64,000 nt of DNA from Allodiplogaster sudhausi. Its lineage: Eukaryota > Nematoda > Chromadorea > Rhabditida > Diplogasteridae. A program made the translations under genes and the position numbers. A model generated the notes under the pieces. It did not search any database. It was not told the DNA's origin and worked only from the letters and a program-made list of their open reading frames with translations. Positions 43,626-56,122 of this stretch are shown here, one piece after another; the stretch's first letter is position 1; the number at the start of each line of letters is the position of its first letter. The stretch is from the NCBI GenBank assembly GCA_945643635.1, contig CALZFC010000018.1, forward strand, positions 4,342,501 to 4,406,500, read 5' to 3'.

Positions 43626-46388
43626 CTAGTTGCCTCGCTTGCCAAAGCCGGCAGTAATTTCCTCGACCGTCTTTCCCTTTGTCTCGGGCACAAACTTCCA
43701 TCTGAAGCAGGGATATGTTGACAGGGCACAAAAAATTATATTAACTAAAATATTGTTGTTAAAACGATAAAATTTTTAAAGTAAACGAATTTGCATGTGT
43801 TTTCTTTTTAATCAAAAAAAGAATGAATTCGCAAAATTTAAACCATTATGAACCAAACAAAAAACTGGGTTGAAACTGACGTGTAGAGAATGAAGAAAGC
43901 GAGGATCGCGGAGAAGATCAAGAAGCTGTACTGCCCGAGGGCGTTGTTGATTGGCAAGAAGGTCAGGCCGACGAAGAGATTCGCCATCCAGTTCACCATC
44001 ACCTAGAAGAATTGGAATGTTCTTTTGTAAGGCGAGTCTTTAACAATAATACTAGGTCATTTCTCCAAAATTAATTTTGATAAATACAAGTTCTGAATTG
44101 GTTTTCTTAATGGTGATATTAACCGCAATAGAGTTAGCATTTCCACGAGCACCAGACGCGAAGATCTCCGAGACGAAGAACCAAGGAATGGCACCTAGAA
44201 AAAAATTTTATCACTTATTTTTTAATTGAAATTTTATGGATACTTTTTGTATAAAATTAATTTTTGTATTTCATAAATACAGTAGTCTTTACAAACCGGG
44301 TCCCGTGGCGAAAGAGACGACAAAGAGGAGAACGAAGATGATGGCCAGATAGGATGCCCACTGATTCGAGCTTGGCTTCGACGGGTTCAATGCGTCCTTC
44401 CCAGCCTGAATTAAGAGATTTAACTAAATCTTTTTTTCTTCTTCTTCACTTTTTTGGTTACTGCGTAGCGGAATACAAAGCAAAACACTCTATGCAACAT
44501 ATTAGGGTGATCAAGTATGATGATAGCATTTGGTTTGGGTCCATGGCAGGTCCTTGGGTGGGATGTGGACCCCCGAGCCCAGCTTCTTGAACCCTCTTAA
44601 ACCATTGTGGTCCCCATGCCACATCGACCCCTTGTTGTCCCCGTACCACTTAGACCTCTTGTGGTCCCCGTGCCAACTTATTATTAGACCCCTTTTGGTA
44701 CCCGTGCCAGTTAGACTCTTTCTGACACCTCTTGCCACTTACAAGGGAAGTCTTTCGGCGGGGTGTGGCAAAACACAACATATTATACATCATTCGAAAG
44801 CTCTCAACGAGCTGATAACGTATTTGATGTTTATAGCTGCAGAAGAGAGCGCTAGAAAAACCGAAGCACAGGCGTACCTGGGTCTGGAAGGGCCCTGGCT
44901 TGTAGAGTCCCCTTCCAGACCAGGCGCCTGCAGCCGCAAAAGTTAAGAAATCGAACGGGATTTTTTTATGCGGAATCGAACGGGATTTTTTTTTCTATCA
45001 CATATCGTGCAAATGTTAATTTTAGGGTATTTTTCCTGCAATTTCGGCGAAAAAGAATCTCTTCTGCAGCTATAAACATCAAATACGTTATCAGCTCGTT
45101 GAGAGCTTTCGAATGATGTATAAATTGTTATGGTTTGCCACACCCCGTCGAAAGACTTCCCTTGTTAGACCCTTCTAGTACCCGTGCCACATAGACCACG
45201 TTTTGGTCCCCGTGTCACTTAGACCCCTCTCCCCTCCAACCTCAAAGAAGGAGAGCGATACGACGATGCAGACAGAGGAGATGAGCATGCCAGTCAGCCC
45301 GATCAGATGCAGGGAGCGGCGGCCAAACTTGGGGTGGTCGACCTGGTAAAAGAGACATTTTTCTTATAATTATAATTATTACTGTTTTTTTAATATATAC
45401 TTTTCTATACCAATAAAAATACAAATAAATGTAATTGATAAATCAATAAATCAATAAACATAGACGTACCAGGAAGACGGAGATGATTGTCATGACAACA
45501 TTGACGAATCCCATGCCAATAGTCGCGTAGAAGGGAGCGAGTCCTGTGAGGCCTGCGCCCCTGAAGATGACCGTCGAGTAGAACATTGCCACGTTTATGC
45601 CTGAGAAGGAAAGAGTACTGTAACTTTCTTATATTTTAAATATACACTATATCTATAATTCGTTCTTCTTAATAATAATCACTAATATAATTGTTATCTT
45701 CAAAGATTCTGTATAAAATATGGATATTCACTTTAATTTAATTAAAGAAACTCTCGCCGCAAACCACGATTACTTCGGTGTGACTACCGTACCCTTGAGC
45801 TCTCTACCGTAACCCAGCAAACAATCGCTTCGGGACCACTGACCAGAAAGTTGTTGACTGAGCATCATCATGACAGCGATGGAGAGAGGCCAGCGGAGGG
45901 CGCCCTTGAACATGTCGGCCATGCTCACCTGAAAAGAGTTCTTTTATTTAACATTTATTTATTTGCCATTTTATTTTATTTACTGGAAATACTTCTAATT
46001 TGGAAAAAATTGCTTCCTTTTCTCTTTATTTACTGAGCGCAAAGATTTTATCCACATACTTATAATCGCCCTTTCTTGACTTATAGAAACATGAAAAAAT
46101 TGTCATTTCGGTATTTTGGATTTGTTTTGTGCTATGAATTCATTAGAGGTCAACATGGTGGCCATATCAATTTAAAAACGCGAACCCCAACTTAAAATAG
46201 TATCGATGTGTATGAAAACCACGGGTGCGCAAACTACACGGAAAAACACAAAAGCATGCTAGCGCTAAAAGGAGTGCTTGAAAGAGAGAGGGGGAGGGGG
46301 AGAGAGAGAGAGACAGAGAGCGAGGGAGAGAGAGAGAGAGACAGAGGCAGAGAGAGAGGCAGAGAAAGAGGGAGAGAGAGAGACAGAG

Positions 46389-46430
<42 letters not shown>

Positions 46431-48909
46431 GCCATCAAAGAAATGAAGAAGCAGATTTCGACACTGATTGTCGGGGAAACAAATGCGAATATTTTCTCTA
46501 ACCTTGGGCACTGACTGAACAGCGAGTGCTTCTTCCTTCATTGCTTCCAGTTCGGTGTAGACCTAGGACACATATTAAATTATTTCATCGAAAGGAAACC
46601 ATATTTTTCATATACTAGTTGCATATGGGAAATATATGGAAAGAGAGAATAATTCCGTGTAATTCATTCATATGAAATGTTCTGTTAAATAAATAAATAA
46701 CTTTTTTCAATGATAAAATGATTACATCATCCCTGGCACGGAGTTTCTTCAAATCCGCCTCAGCTCTTTCAGTTTGATTCCGTACGACGAGGGAGAACTT
46801 GGGCGATTCGGGGCAGAAGGGAAGAGTGGCCAGCTGCAGCAGCGACGGCACCACGGTGAAGGCTGGGAAATCACAGACAATTGGCACACTATAAATATAT
46901 TCTAGTCTTCAATACGATTCATTTACGGCGATAATTAATCATATTTGAACATTTCTCGGTCTCACCAAGAATAAGCGGCCAGCGGCTTTCACTTCCCAGC
47001 AGATACGGTAGTCCGAGGACTTGCGACACCAGAATGGAGATGGTGACCAGGAGTTGGTTGATGGAGCCGAGCGTTCCGCGAAGGTTGATTGGAGACACTT
47101 CAGTCAGGTACATCGGCACGAGACCCGATGCAAGTCCTGGCGGGAAGTGAAATGTAAAAAAATTTAATTGAAACTCATTTTCTTTTTTTTTTAACTTTTC
47201 GTTCGATCATTTATACAAGCATTTCCCAAAAAAATTAGCAGAGAAAAGAAATTTACTATGATTTAAATAAAAAATCAATTTTAGAATCTGACCAAAACAC
47301 AACACAATCGCCAATTTGATCAAAATTCATCGCAATGACCAATCTGACCACAATTCAATCCGATGACCAATCTGCCAGCAATCATCATTGGATAGACGTT
47401 GACATTCTTGGCCAGTGCCATTAGAGCAGCCGCAATGAACGCGAGGACGTTGTTGAGCAGAAGAGCGCCCTGGAAATTTAATTAAATTTATTTTCTTCTT
47501 CTAATATTTAACCAAATATATCATTGAAATGCTATTTATTCGCGCGGGAAACAATAAAGGTTCAATGTAACGTTTCAAACGTTCAAAAGAAGACATAAAA
47601 AAAAATTTTTTTTTCCATTGGAGAATCTGCAGGAAACAAAAGCACTAAAACTTCCTATACATATTCTAGGAATTAAAAGTACGAAAACTTGAACCAACCT
47701 TTCGGCCAAACTTGTCTGCCGCCCCGCCTGACATCAGCCCTCCAATCATGCCTCCGACAGCGAAGATGGCCACGGCGGCCGACCTTTAAGTTATCGATCG
47801 AATTATCGCTTGGATTTATTGATCGATTTTATCTATTGGATTTATCGATCGGAATGGCCAATAAATACCATTCAATCGATGATTAAAGTTATTATTAAAA
47901 GCTCATTCTTCTTTGTAATGATAATACAAGTCTTCCCCCGGCAGAGCTATTATTTCTTTGCCACAATTAAAGTAATGAAAACGAACGTTCTTCTACTTTA
48001 AAATGAATAAATATTGAATAATAGCCCCCCCCAAACTAACCACGCGAGATCCGCCTTCTCCTTCGTCAGCTTGCTATCGAACATGTCCTCGTGCGAGTCG
48101 ACGAAGAATTGAGTGATGAGCTTAATTTTTTTTCATTTTCAAATTGATCTATGAAATTTTTTCATAACCATATTCTCTTTCATAATGTTTTGTCAAATTA
48201 TATTTAATCAATTAAAAAACTCAAAATAGAATATATTCTAAAGCCGAAAAAGCCAAGTTTAATGAAATTGTATTTTAAATTTCAATATAATTTTAATTAA
48301 AACAAAAAAAATATCTTGGTTCTTTGCCAACCTCTCCGGGTGCATTGATGCATCCAATGTGGTAGCCGAATTGGAAGGAGCTCAGAGTCACAGCGAAGAC
48401 GGCGAATGCCAACGCGCCCGTTAGTTTGCCCTGCAGAGAAATGGATGACGTCATAATATTTTTCTTATTTATGTCATTTTTTACTGCTTATCGATTAACT
48501 GATTGTTTTCGAAGAATAAATTGTTTTTTAAAGATAATCAATAAAAACAGACCTTCGCCTCTCGGCGTATAAAGATAATCAATAAAAACAGACCTTCGCC
48601 TCTCGGCGTATACCCCCATAAGCTGGCCTCTTCTCTTACCTTTAATTTTCCCATATTTAACTATTTTGAGAACTCGTTTTCTCGAATAGTCTCGTATCCC
48701 GCCTTAAATTTGGAAAATAATTACACTTGTACACTTATAATTAGAAAGTATAAATGTAAAGCAGTTTTGTTCCTTCTTTTAAGCCTGTAAAGTCAGTCAG
48801 CAGCTGAGACCTCCTGGACCCGTCAAAACATACCAGCACGTTTGCAAAAGGAAAGCGAGCAAAGCTTGCACGGGCAGCATGGTATAACAGAGAAGTGGAA
48901 GGAGAGTAT

Positions 48910-48951
<42 letters not shown>

Positions 48952-49151
48952 TAAGAGAGAGAGAGAAGAGAGAGAGCGAGAGACAGAGAGAGAGAGGGAG
49001 AAAGAGCGATGAGAGAGAGAGGAGAGAGAGAGACAGAGAGATAGAGAGAGAGAGAGAGAGAGTGTAAGAGAGAGAGAAGAGAGAGAGCGAGAGACAGAGA
49101 GAGAGAGGGAGAAAGAGCGATGAGAGAGAGAGGAGAGAGAGAGAGAGAGAC

Positions 49152-49198
<47 letters not shown>

Positions 49199-50038
49199 CA
49201 GGACAAGGAAAAAGGGAAGGAGAGTGAGATGAATGAGAGAAATAATGGAAACCAGGCTGAATTAGTTCCGTCTGCTAATTGTAGACACAACATTTTCACG
49301 CAATTTAATTAACCAATCACCAAAAACCCATTAACACTTCTTTAAAAAAAAGTTTTTTGGCAAAAGCTTTTTCCGACCTCAAACAGGCAATCTGAATTAA
49401 CTTAATTGCAAGATCAATAATACCATTCTTTTTTTTAAATAGATCTTCCCAGTCATCAAACGCTCAAAATTTCTATTTAAAAATAACGTCTAAATATATT
49501 TATTAAGTATCCCTTCCAACTGTCATCGCTCAAACCGTCAACTCCTCTTGAACGTCCTCATTCCTTTCGTTCTCTTCCTCACTGTCTGCCTCACTTCTCG
49601 AGGTTCTCTCACTCTCTCCACTTTCCTCTTTCTCTTTCTCCTCTTCTTCCTCCAGTTTTCCACTCCATTTTCCTCCGTTAATCCTTGAAGAAGCCATCCT
49701 CGAGCGCTCGGCCACGGTGAAATGATTTTGGGATGAAAATAGCACTTGCCAAAAAATTTTCATACCTAATATATGCCCTTTCAAGCGGCAAATTTCCCTA
49801 TATGCGAAATAAATCTAGTTCAAGCACTAATTTTAAATATCTAGAGCTTTGTTTTAACACAGAAGTTTTCGTTAAAAAAAAGAATACTCAGCTCGTATTT
49901 GGTCAACAAGTCAAAGTTGACCAAAAGTACAGTAACCCACACTCTCAAAAGTTGACCAAAAGTACAGTAACCCACACTCTCATCGGTGGCCTTCTTTTCG
50001 TCATCCCTCAGCGGAATGCTCGTTTCACGGTCTGTCAT
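43626..50038 (-). CDS. Facilitated glucose transporter, copy B
   Basis: Class I GLUT/SLC2A-type sugar carrier, 503 aa, full paralogue of the gene at 30484-36095. Exons: 49976-50038, 48332-48430, 48041-48120, 47699-47783, 47349-47469, 46966-47136, 46726-46862, 46503-46562, 45844-45928, 45470-45600, 45241-45342, 44297-44405, 44124-44194, 43881-44002, 43626-43701. They sum to 1512 nt in frame. Every intron has the same position and phase as copy A; exons 2 and 12 are 2 and 1 codons longer. Signatures include [46 protein letters not shown] and FVPETKG. All splice sites are GT-AG, so this copy looks healthier than A. The ATG directly follows aacttcag, a likely SL trans-splice site. Intron 11 holds a foldback element and intron 1 holds two tandem duplications and a GA block. 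Confidence 0.96.
44590..45235. repeat. Diverged 28-bp minisatellite, split by a MITE
   Basis: Copies of a unit like ttagacccttctagtaccc plus gtgccac lie at 44600-44741 and 45165-45235, on either side of the foldback element. Same family and same intron as the minisatellite in copy A. Confidence 0.75.
44742..45164. mobile_element. Foldback MITE with Tc5-like ends
   Basis: Inverted arms about 44742-44855 and 45048-45164 begin CAAGGGAAGTCTTTCG and end in its complement. The element is flanked by TTA on both sides (44739-44741 and 45165-45167). A 3-bp TNA duplication and CAAGGGAAG ends recall the C. elegans Tc4/Tc5 group (from memory). The central part contains a smaller imperfect inverted segment (ccaggcgcc). 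No transposase. It interrupts the 28-bp minisatellite of transporter B intron 11. Confidence 0.85.
46280..46430. repeat. GA-rich tract in transporter B intron
   Basis: GA/GACAGAGA repeat between exons 8 and 9, near the donor side in the sense strand. Confidence 0.8.
48531..48611. repeat. Tandem 40-bp duplication in intron 1 of copy B
   Basis: aaagataatcaataaaaac plus agaccttcgcctctcggcgtat occurs twice, back to back and apparently identical. Confidence 0.85.
48905..49200. repeat. GA-rich tract with duplicated block
   Basis: A GA tract in transporter B intron 1. A block of about 115 bp (gtgtaagagagagagaag through gagcgatgagagagagag) occurs twice, near 48950 and 49063. Confidence 0.8.
49911..49980. 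repeat. Tandem 35-bp duplication spanning exon 1 donor
   Basis: A 35-bp unit (aaagttgaccaaaagtac then agtaacccacactct) occurs at 49911-49945 and 49946-49980. The exon 1 donor of copy B lies at 49975/49976, so an identical donor context exists 35 bases further into the intron. Confidence 0.85.
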
Positions 50039-50454
50039 CTGAAGTTTAGTTTCCTATCTTTTCAAAAAATGACAAACTGCGGCATCGATAAAGACGAAAA
50101 ATACATGCAAAAACTAGAATCTTGCGACAACAAAAAAGGCATAAAAAAATTCCGTAGCAGCGCATGTTTTCAGCTTAAAAAAAAGAATTCTTCTTCTTTT
50201 AACAGATGTAAACAATGCTGATTAAAAATTGCTCGAAAAATAGTTCTCCAGGAAAAAATATATGTGGCAGAGATTCTGGCAGAGATTCAAGTGAAACTGA
50301 AGGACTGATAATGATCAAGGAAATGAAGCTTAATGGTAAATACTGAAAGACGCGATGGCGAGGTAAAAATACCACCACGGCAGAGGCAGAAGTAAGTAAT
50401 TCCGGCGGAAACAATGAGCTGAATGAAGAAACGGAGTAGCTTTCTTCCTTTATC

Positions 50455-50665
50455 TTGCTCTCTCTCTCACACTCTCTCTCACTCTCTCTCTTCCCTGTCT
50501 CTATTAACCCGCCTCCTCATCTCTCTCTCTCTCTCTCGGTTTATTATACGTTCGCTCCTTTTCTCATGCGCTCTCTCTCTCTCTATCGCTAATTTCTCTT
50601 TCTCTCTCTCTCTCTCCCCTCCCCCGTCCGCTCTCTCTCTCTCTCTCTCTCTCTTCTTTCTCAAG
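50455..50665. repeat. (CT)n-rich tract
   Basis: Imperfect CT repeat on plus with TCTCTCCCCTCCCC interruptions. Confidence 0.8.
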
Positions 50666-51189
50666 TCGACCAATACTCACTCTGTGTGCTAAGAAACTGA
50701 GAAAGGTATAAAGAAGATGGATGATAGTCTACTTCTCCTCAACAAGTGGTCCTACAGAGGAAACAGATTTCTAGTGCCACCAGTACGTTTGCACTCTTAT
50801 AAAGGAGCAATAACCTATTCTTTCTTCAAGAAGAAAGAGGAAATTGAATTTGTCAAAACTTGACTAATTAATTTAAAAAACCAGAGGAGAGTTCAAGGTG
50901 ATTCTTAATCAACATTCAAGTACTCTTATTTGCGATACGTGCAGGATAGTTAGAATATGAAGAGGCGGTAATAAAAATAGTATGAGTAACATCTAATAAA
51001 CGCAAATAATATTATCTGCTCTTAGAAACCTAGTTATATAAATTCTTCTATTAATTGAATATCCGCTTCCCTCTCTTCCGTCTGACACTAAAAATCATTA
51101 GATCAATCTCATTTTCACTTCAGTATTATCAATAAGAGCATCGGAGGAAGATTTATGCTTGATGATATAAATGAGATATCAGGTTTGAG

Positions 51190-51220
51190 GAAGTGGCTAA
51201 AGAGAATGAGAGAGAGAGAC

Positions 51221-51251
<31 letters not shown>

Positions 51252-51439
51252 AGAAGAAAATTCCCACGTGGCCGGCGATTATAAAATAGCAAAAAGTCTG
51301 GCAAAGCGATGGAGCGATTCAACAAACAAAACAGATAAATGAGATCCACATGGAGATATCTCTGCATCAGAGAAATAATCTTATAATAATCCTATATCCA
51401 CATCCGTTCCAAAGAGCAAACATTGAACAATATAGAAAA

Positions 51440-51470
<31 letters not shown>

Positions 51471-51707
51471 ATAGAGAGAGAGAGAAAGAGACAGGTAGAG
51501 AGGAGAGAAAAAAAGTAAGACATTGGATTGTTGCAGGCAAAGTTTCTCGCATCAAAAAGTAGCCGTTTCATTGGTTGAAGTGGGAGGGGACTGAATTATT
51601 AGGCCCTTGCAAACACTCGCCACGTGGTGTATAATGCACGAAAGAGACAAGCGATGGAAGGCCATTTCATAGAATGGGGAGAGTGAGTGCGAGTGAGAGA
51701 GAGAGGA

Positions 51708-51748
<41 letters not shown>

Positions 51749-51816
51749 GGAGAGAGAGAGAGAGAGGGAAGGAGGAACAGAGAGAAAGAGAGAGAGAGAG
51801 AGGGACAGAGGAAGAG

Positions 51817-51870
<54 letters not shown>

Positions 51871-52005
51871 AAAGGAGAGCTATTTCTAGAGAGGTCAGGA
51901 TCGTCAGGACGGCAGTGATCCTTCTTCTTTGTGCGCTGTAATATTTTGGCCAGTCCAATCTATGACTAGTCCTCTTTCCCTCCCCCTCTGTTCTTTATCT
52001 CTCAA

Positions 52006-52036
<31 letters not shown>

Positions 52037-52340
52037 CTTCTCTCTCGCTCTCCATCTCTTTCTGTTCTTTTTCTAGCGCTCTCTCTCTCTCGGAGGCTAC
52101 AGAGTGGTCGGTGACTTTCGCCTTGCAAGTGAGAGAGAGAGAGAGAGAGAGAGAGCTGCAGCAACTGGTGAGATTGATGAATGAGGGAAATACACGCAAA
52201 AGAAGGATGATACGCATATAAGATTTATCATTCTCTCTCTCTCTCATTTCCTCTACCTCTCTCTCTTTCTCTCTCTCTATCCCTACTCTCTCATTTTCTC
52301 GTTTTCTTTACCTCTCTCTCTCTCTCTCTTCGCAATCACT
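51190..52340. repeat. Alternating GA and CT blocks
   Basis: GA-rich 51205-51255, 51440-51510 and 51690-51880; CT-rich 51990-52095; GA 52130-52155; CT 52230-52330. GA and CT blocks face each other across unique spacers, so the strand could fold back. Confidence 0.8.
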
Positions 52341-52599
52341 TATTCACACTCAAAATCGCCCCTATCGCCATTGTCGGAGTGAGGAGGGAGAGCATCACGA
52401 CATGATCTGGCTGGGCTGTTACTAATCCATATGTGGCGGCGCCTCGTAATCAGTGAAGATAAAGAGAAAGGGAAGATAGAGAGAAAGTAAAAGTGAGAAA
52501 GAGAGAGAAAACCAAACCACACCTCCCACTGAATTTTTTCCGAGTCTATAACACCGGCTTTCTTTCCCTGCATTATATAGGGCCTATCTAGATGACAGT

Positions 52600-52937
52600 C
52601 GAGATTTTCACTCTCTCTCTCTATCTGACGGAAATGAATGTGGCAGTTTGGAGTGAAGGGGGCTACTGCCTTCTATCTCTCTCTCTCTCTCTCTAGCCTA
52701 CTCTCTCTCTTTCTCTCTCTCTCTCTCTCATACCCCTTCTTTCTCTCCCTCCCTCCCTCCTTCTCTCTCTCTCTCACCTAACTCAGAGAATCGCTTATTC
52801 TGAAGAAGGCACGTGCCGGTGCAATTTGATTAGTCTGCACTTATACTTTGCACGTTGCAGTGAGCAGCTGCGAGACTAGAGCAGAGGGAGGGCAGAGAAT
52901 GGAACGATGGTGTCGAAGAGAGACAAGGGAAGTTTAA

Positions 52938-52984
<47 letters not shown>

Positions 52985-53439
52985 AAGAGAGAGAGAGAGA
53001 GAGAAAAAGGGAGAGAAAGAGAGAGGAGAAAAAAGTAGCCAAGATTGGGAGAAAGTCGTCAAAAATGGCTCCATGAAAGACACAGAAATTGCATTGAGGG
53101 AATTTCAGCATAAAAAGGAGAGAAAAAAGAGAATAGGCTAGCGAGTGGCGCCGCTAACGTGTTACAGTTTGCGATAATCCGACTCTGTTACCTCTTTGTT
53201 TATTTTCCTCTCTCTCTCTCGTTTTCTGTACCTCTCTCTAATTCTCTCCCTCCTCTCTCTCTCTCAATCACTTCGAATTTCTCTCTGGCTTTCTCACGTG
53301 GCGCCAGTTGAACAGTGTTCTATTTACTGGAATCGGTGGAGGATAAGAAATGGAGAAGAGGTATGATGCGGAGCACAGGGTACCAGATTCTTATACTTGT
53401 GGGGTGAGATGGGTGAGGTGAGACGAGGGAGGGAGAGCG

Positions 53440-53474
<35 letters not shown>

Positions 53475-53505
53475 CAGAGAGAGAGAGAAAGAGAGAGAGA
53501 GGAGA

Positions 53506-53544
<39 letters not shown>

Positions 53545-53545
53545 A
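52600..53545. repeat. CT then GA blocks
   Basis: CT-rich 52608-52780, GA-rich 52935-53030, short CT 53205-53270, GA-rich 53430-53545. Confidence 0.8.
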
Positions 53546-53704
53546 TCGGGTAGGGATGAGATGTGAACGTGAAGCATTGGAACTTGGGGCAAGTGTGGAG
53601 GAGTAAACGAATGACGCCATTAGCCACGAGGGGCCAAAGGAGCGGTGCACACAACAGGGGGAGAGGAAGAAGAATGTGCGGGGGGCAATGATAGGAGGGA
53701 CGCT

Positions 53705-53708
53705 AAAC

Positions 53709-53739
<31 letters not shown>

Positions 53740-53774
53740 AAAGACATAAATTGAGAGAGAGGGAGAGAGTCAAT

Positions 53775-53809
<35 letters not shown>

Positions 53810-53880
53810 TGAAAGCGAGAGCGAGAACAGATATATTGCGATTGAGAAAGAGACAGAGAGAAAGAGAGAGAGACTAGAAC
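53705..53880. repeat. (GA)n tract
   Basis: GA repeats with GTCAATGACAGAG interruptions. Confidence 0.8.
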
Positions 53881-55009
53881 ACCCAGATGTGCTACAGAGG
53901 CAGAAGCACATGTAGCTGGGTGAAGCTGGAAATTGAGAAATTGAGGGTGAAAAAGGAAGGGGAAAATCGAGGGACAGTAAAGCTCGAGGAGGCTGGGGAG
54001 TGTAGAGCCCCCATTTCGTCAGCGGGAAGAGGAGAGGGTGGAGATAGCAGACCCTTTTAGTCGATGACGAAAAGGGTGATGCAAGGGCCCTACACGCGCC
54101 TCGGTCAGAGACGTGCAGATTGTGGAGCAAACGTGCAGGAGGAAAGAAGATTCTAGGCTCGGCCTCCGGATTGTCGTCTTATTATAGATGCAGCTACATG
54201 CTTCTGTAAAGTTCTCTCTTTTCACCTTCTCTCTCTCTCTCTCCCACTTCACTCTCTCTCACTTCCCTCTCACTCACTCACTCACTCATTGGACACACTA
54301 ATATTCCCACTCTACGTTAATAAAAACTACATACCCTTCACAACATTCAGTTCTTGGGTATCACATCGAATTTGTGCTTTCTTTAATGGGAAATAAACTA
54401 CAGACAAACTACTGTGGACGACATCGAGGTGCCTGGAATTCTCTTATCTCTTGCCTGAATTAAAATAACTTTCTAAAGAAAGAAATCATGCGCGAAGTTT
54501 GATGTCACTTCTTCGTACATAAGATAGTGAGTGATAAAGAAGGCACGTGGAAATTGCATGGGGAAACATATTCAGATAATAATAGGAAAACCTGAGATCA
54601 GAGAGAGGGAGAGAAAGAGAGAGAGAGAGAAAGAGAGAGGGAGAGAGAATGAGAAAAGTAAAGTATTGTGTGATATGATAAGCGAAGGTACAATCAGAAC
54701 ACTTGGAGAAGTGAAGCTTATAATTTCCCATACAAGATATAAAATTTTGCTACGAAAATATTTTATTGCAAGTAAAATTTGTCAAAATTTTAACAAAAGC
54801 TTCTCAAAGTTGACGTTTCACTAATTAGGATACAAAAATAAATAAATCTGACCGTGTTCATGGGCAGAAGCAAGAGATTCATACTTATAATTGACGACAT
54901 TTCTGCATGGAACTCATGTGGGATAAACTTCGGACAAGGTGATCAAGTGGGCATGAGTAGCTACTTAGAGCGAAGTCCTGAACCTCTCTCGCTCTCTCTC
55001 TCTCGCAAC

Positions 55010-56122
55010 TTCTCTCCCAATAAAAAATTTCTGAAACTTGGCCTCGCCATCACTATCAATGGAGAATGCATCTGGTAGAAGATCACACAACACTAACAAT
55101 ACAGAATAAGCTTACTGTTACGAGTCCCGAAGAAAGCGACAGAGAAGGAAATAACCATGGTGAGGACATAGTCCTCGCAGATAGTATATAAGCGCGATGA
55201 AACAAAGCTTCTTAACTCACAATCAGTGCCTTGAAAAAAAACCAGAGCGAGTGATAGTCTCGGGGGCGTATCCTCACACTGAGAATATGTAGTCCACATG
55301 AAGCAAACCAATTGTGTGTTTTGAACTATAGTATGTAGAAGGAACTAAATACTGTAGTCAGATTACTGTAATTCTTCCTCGTAAAAGTAAGAAGAAAACG
55401 AAGAGACAAAGCGCTCCTTCAAAGAAAAGATCTCTTGATCAGCGCTGTTAACTTTAGTGTCCCGCTTCCAATAGCTTATAATTTAAGGGTCTCAAAACTC
55501 TTCCAATAACTTAAAGGTCCCATTTCTCTTCAAATATCTTGTAACTTATGGGTCTCAAACAACTTCCAGAAACATAAGGGTCCCAAATCTGTTCCAATAG
55601 CTTATAATTTAGGGGTCTCAAATCTCTTCAAATATCTTTTAACTTATGGGTCTCAAAGATCTTCCACAAACGTATGGGTCCCAAATCTCTTCCAATTGCT
55701 TATTACTTAAAGGCCAATCTTAAAGGGGGGAGGAAATCTCTTCTAATAACTTAAGGGTCCCAAATCTCTTCCAATAACCTAAGTGTCCCAAATCTCTTCC
55801 AATAACCTAAGTGTCCCAAATCTCTTCCAATAACCTAAGTGCCCCAAATCCACCCCTCACCTGCTGTTGAGCGGTATCGACGGAAGGATTGAGTGCCTTC
55901 GCTACATCCTTCTCATCCAGAAGTGGCTCGCTTGGCTCGCTCTGCTTCAGTGAGGTACTCGGCGGAATTCGACCCTAATAGTAAGCAATAAAAATTTAAA
56001 GGCATTTACTCTTTACTTTTTACACAAAATATAAGTCTTATAGAACAGACAATTATGTTTGTCACTTTAAAAAAAAGTTTGAGAAAAAAATTAACCTTCT
56101 CGTCTTCACTTGCAGAGATCAT
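55010..56122 (-). CDS. Unrecognised gene, N-terminal exons only
   Basis: Two phase-0 exons are reasonably supported: 56096-56122 (MISASEDEK, after a tttacag acceptor that could be a trans-splice site) and 55861-55974 (SLKQSEPSEPLLDEKDVAKA, strong CAG|gtgagg donor). Two further exons fit in phase but are weaker: 55116-55173 (a hydrophobic YVLTMVISFSVAFFG stretch, donor a|gtaagc) and 55010-55071 (FSIDSDGEAKFQKF). Together they would give an acidic cytoplasmic N-terminus leading into a membrane span. The 3' end was not found and may lie in the repeat region or in unread exons. Family unknown. Confidence 0.4.
55460..55855. repeat. Minisatellite of gggtcccaaatctcttcc units
   Basis: Around ten degenerate units of about 25-40 bp, built from gggtcccaaatctcttcc and aataacttaa. 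The last three are near-identical (aatctcttccaataaccta then agtgtccc). It ends just inside the intron next to the donor at 55860. Confidence 0.8.

Larger units (their letters stand above)
50039..55000. other. Repeat-dominated intergenic region
   Basis: Nearly half of this stretch is CT or GA tract. One open minus-strand stretch at about 52345-52445 (RRHIWISN then SDNGDRGDFECE and a stop) could be a terminal exon, but no partner was found. No gene is supported. Confidence 0.5.

Noticed and set aside
49530..49784. Acidic minus-strand frame in intron 1 of transporter B ([20 protein letters not shown])
   Set aside because: Glu/Lys/Ser-rich composition from purine-rich DNA and no clear partner exon; an alternative terminal exon cannot be excluded.
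30484..50038. Operon of transporter B, BTB and transporter A
   Set aside because: Gaps are 1.2 kb and about 1.8 kb, much longer than usual nematode operon spacing, and each gene seems to have its own 5' context.
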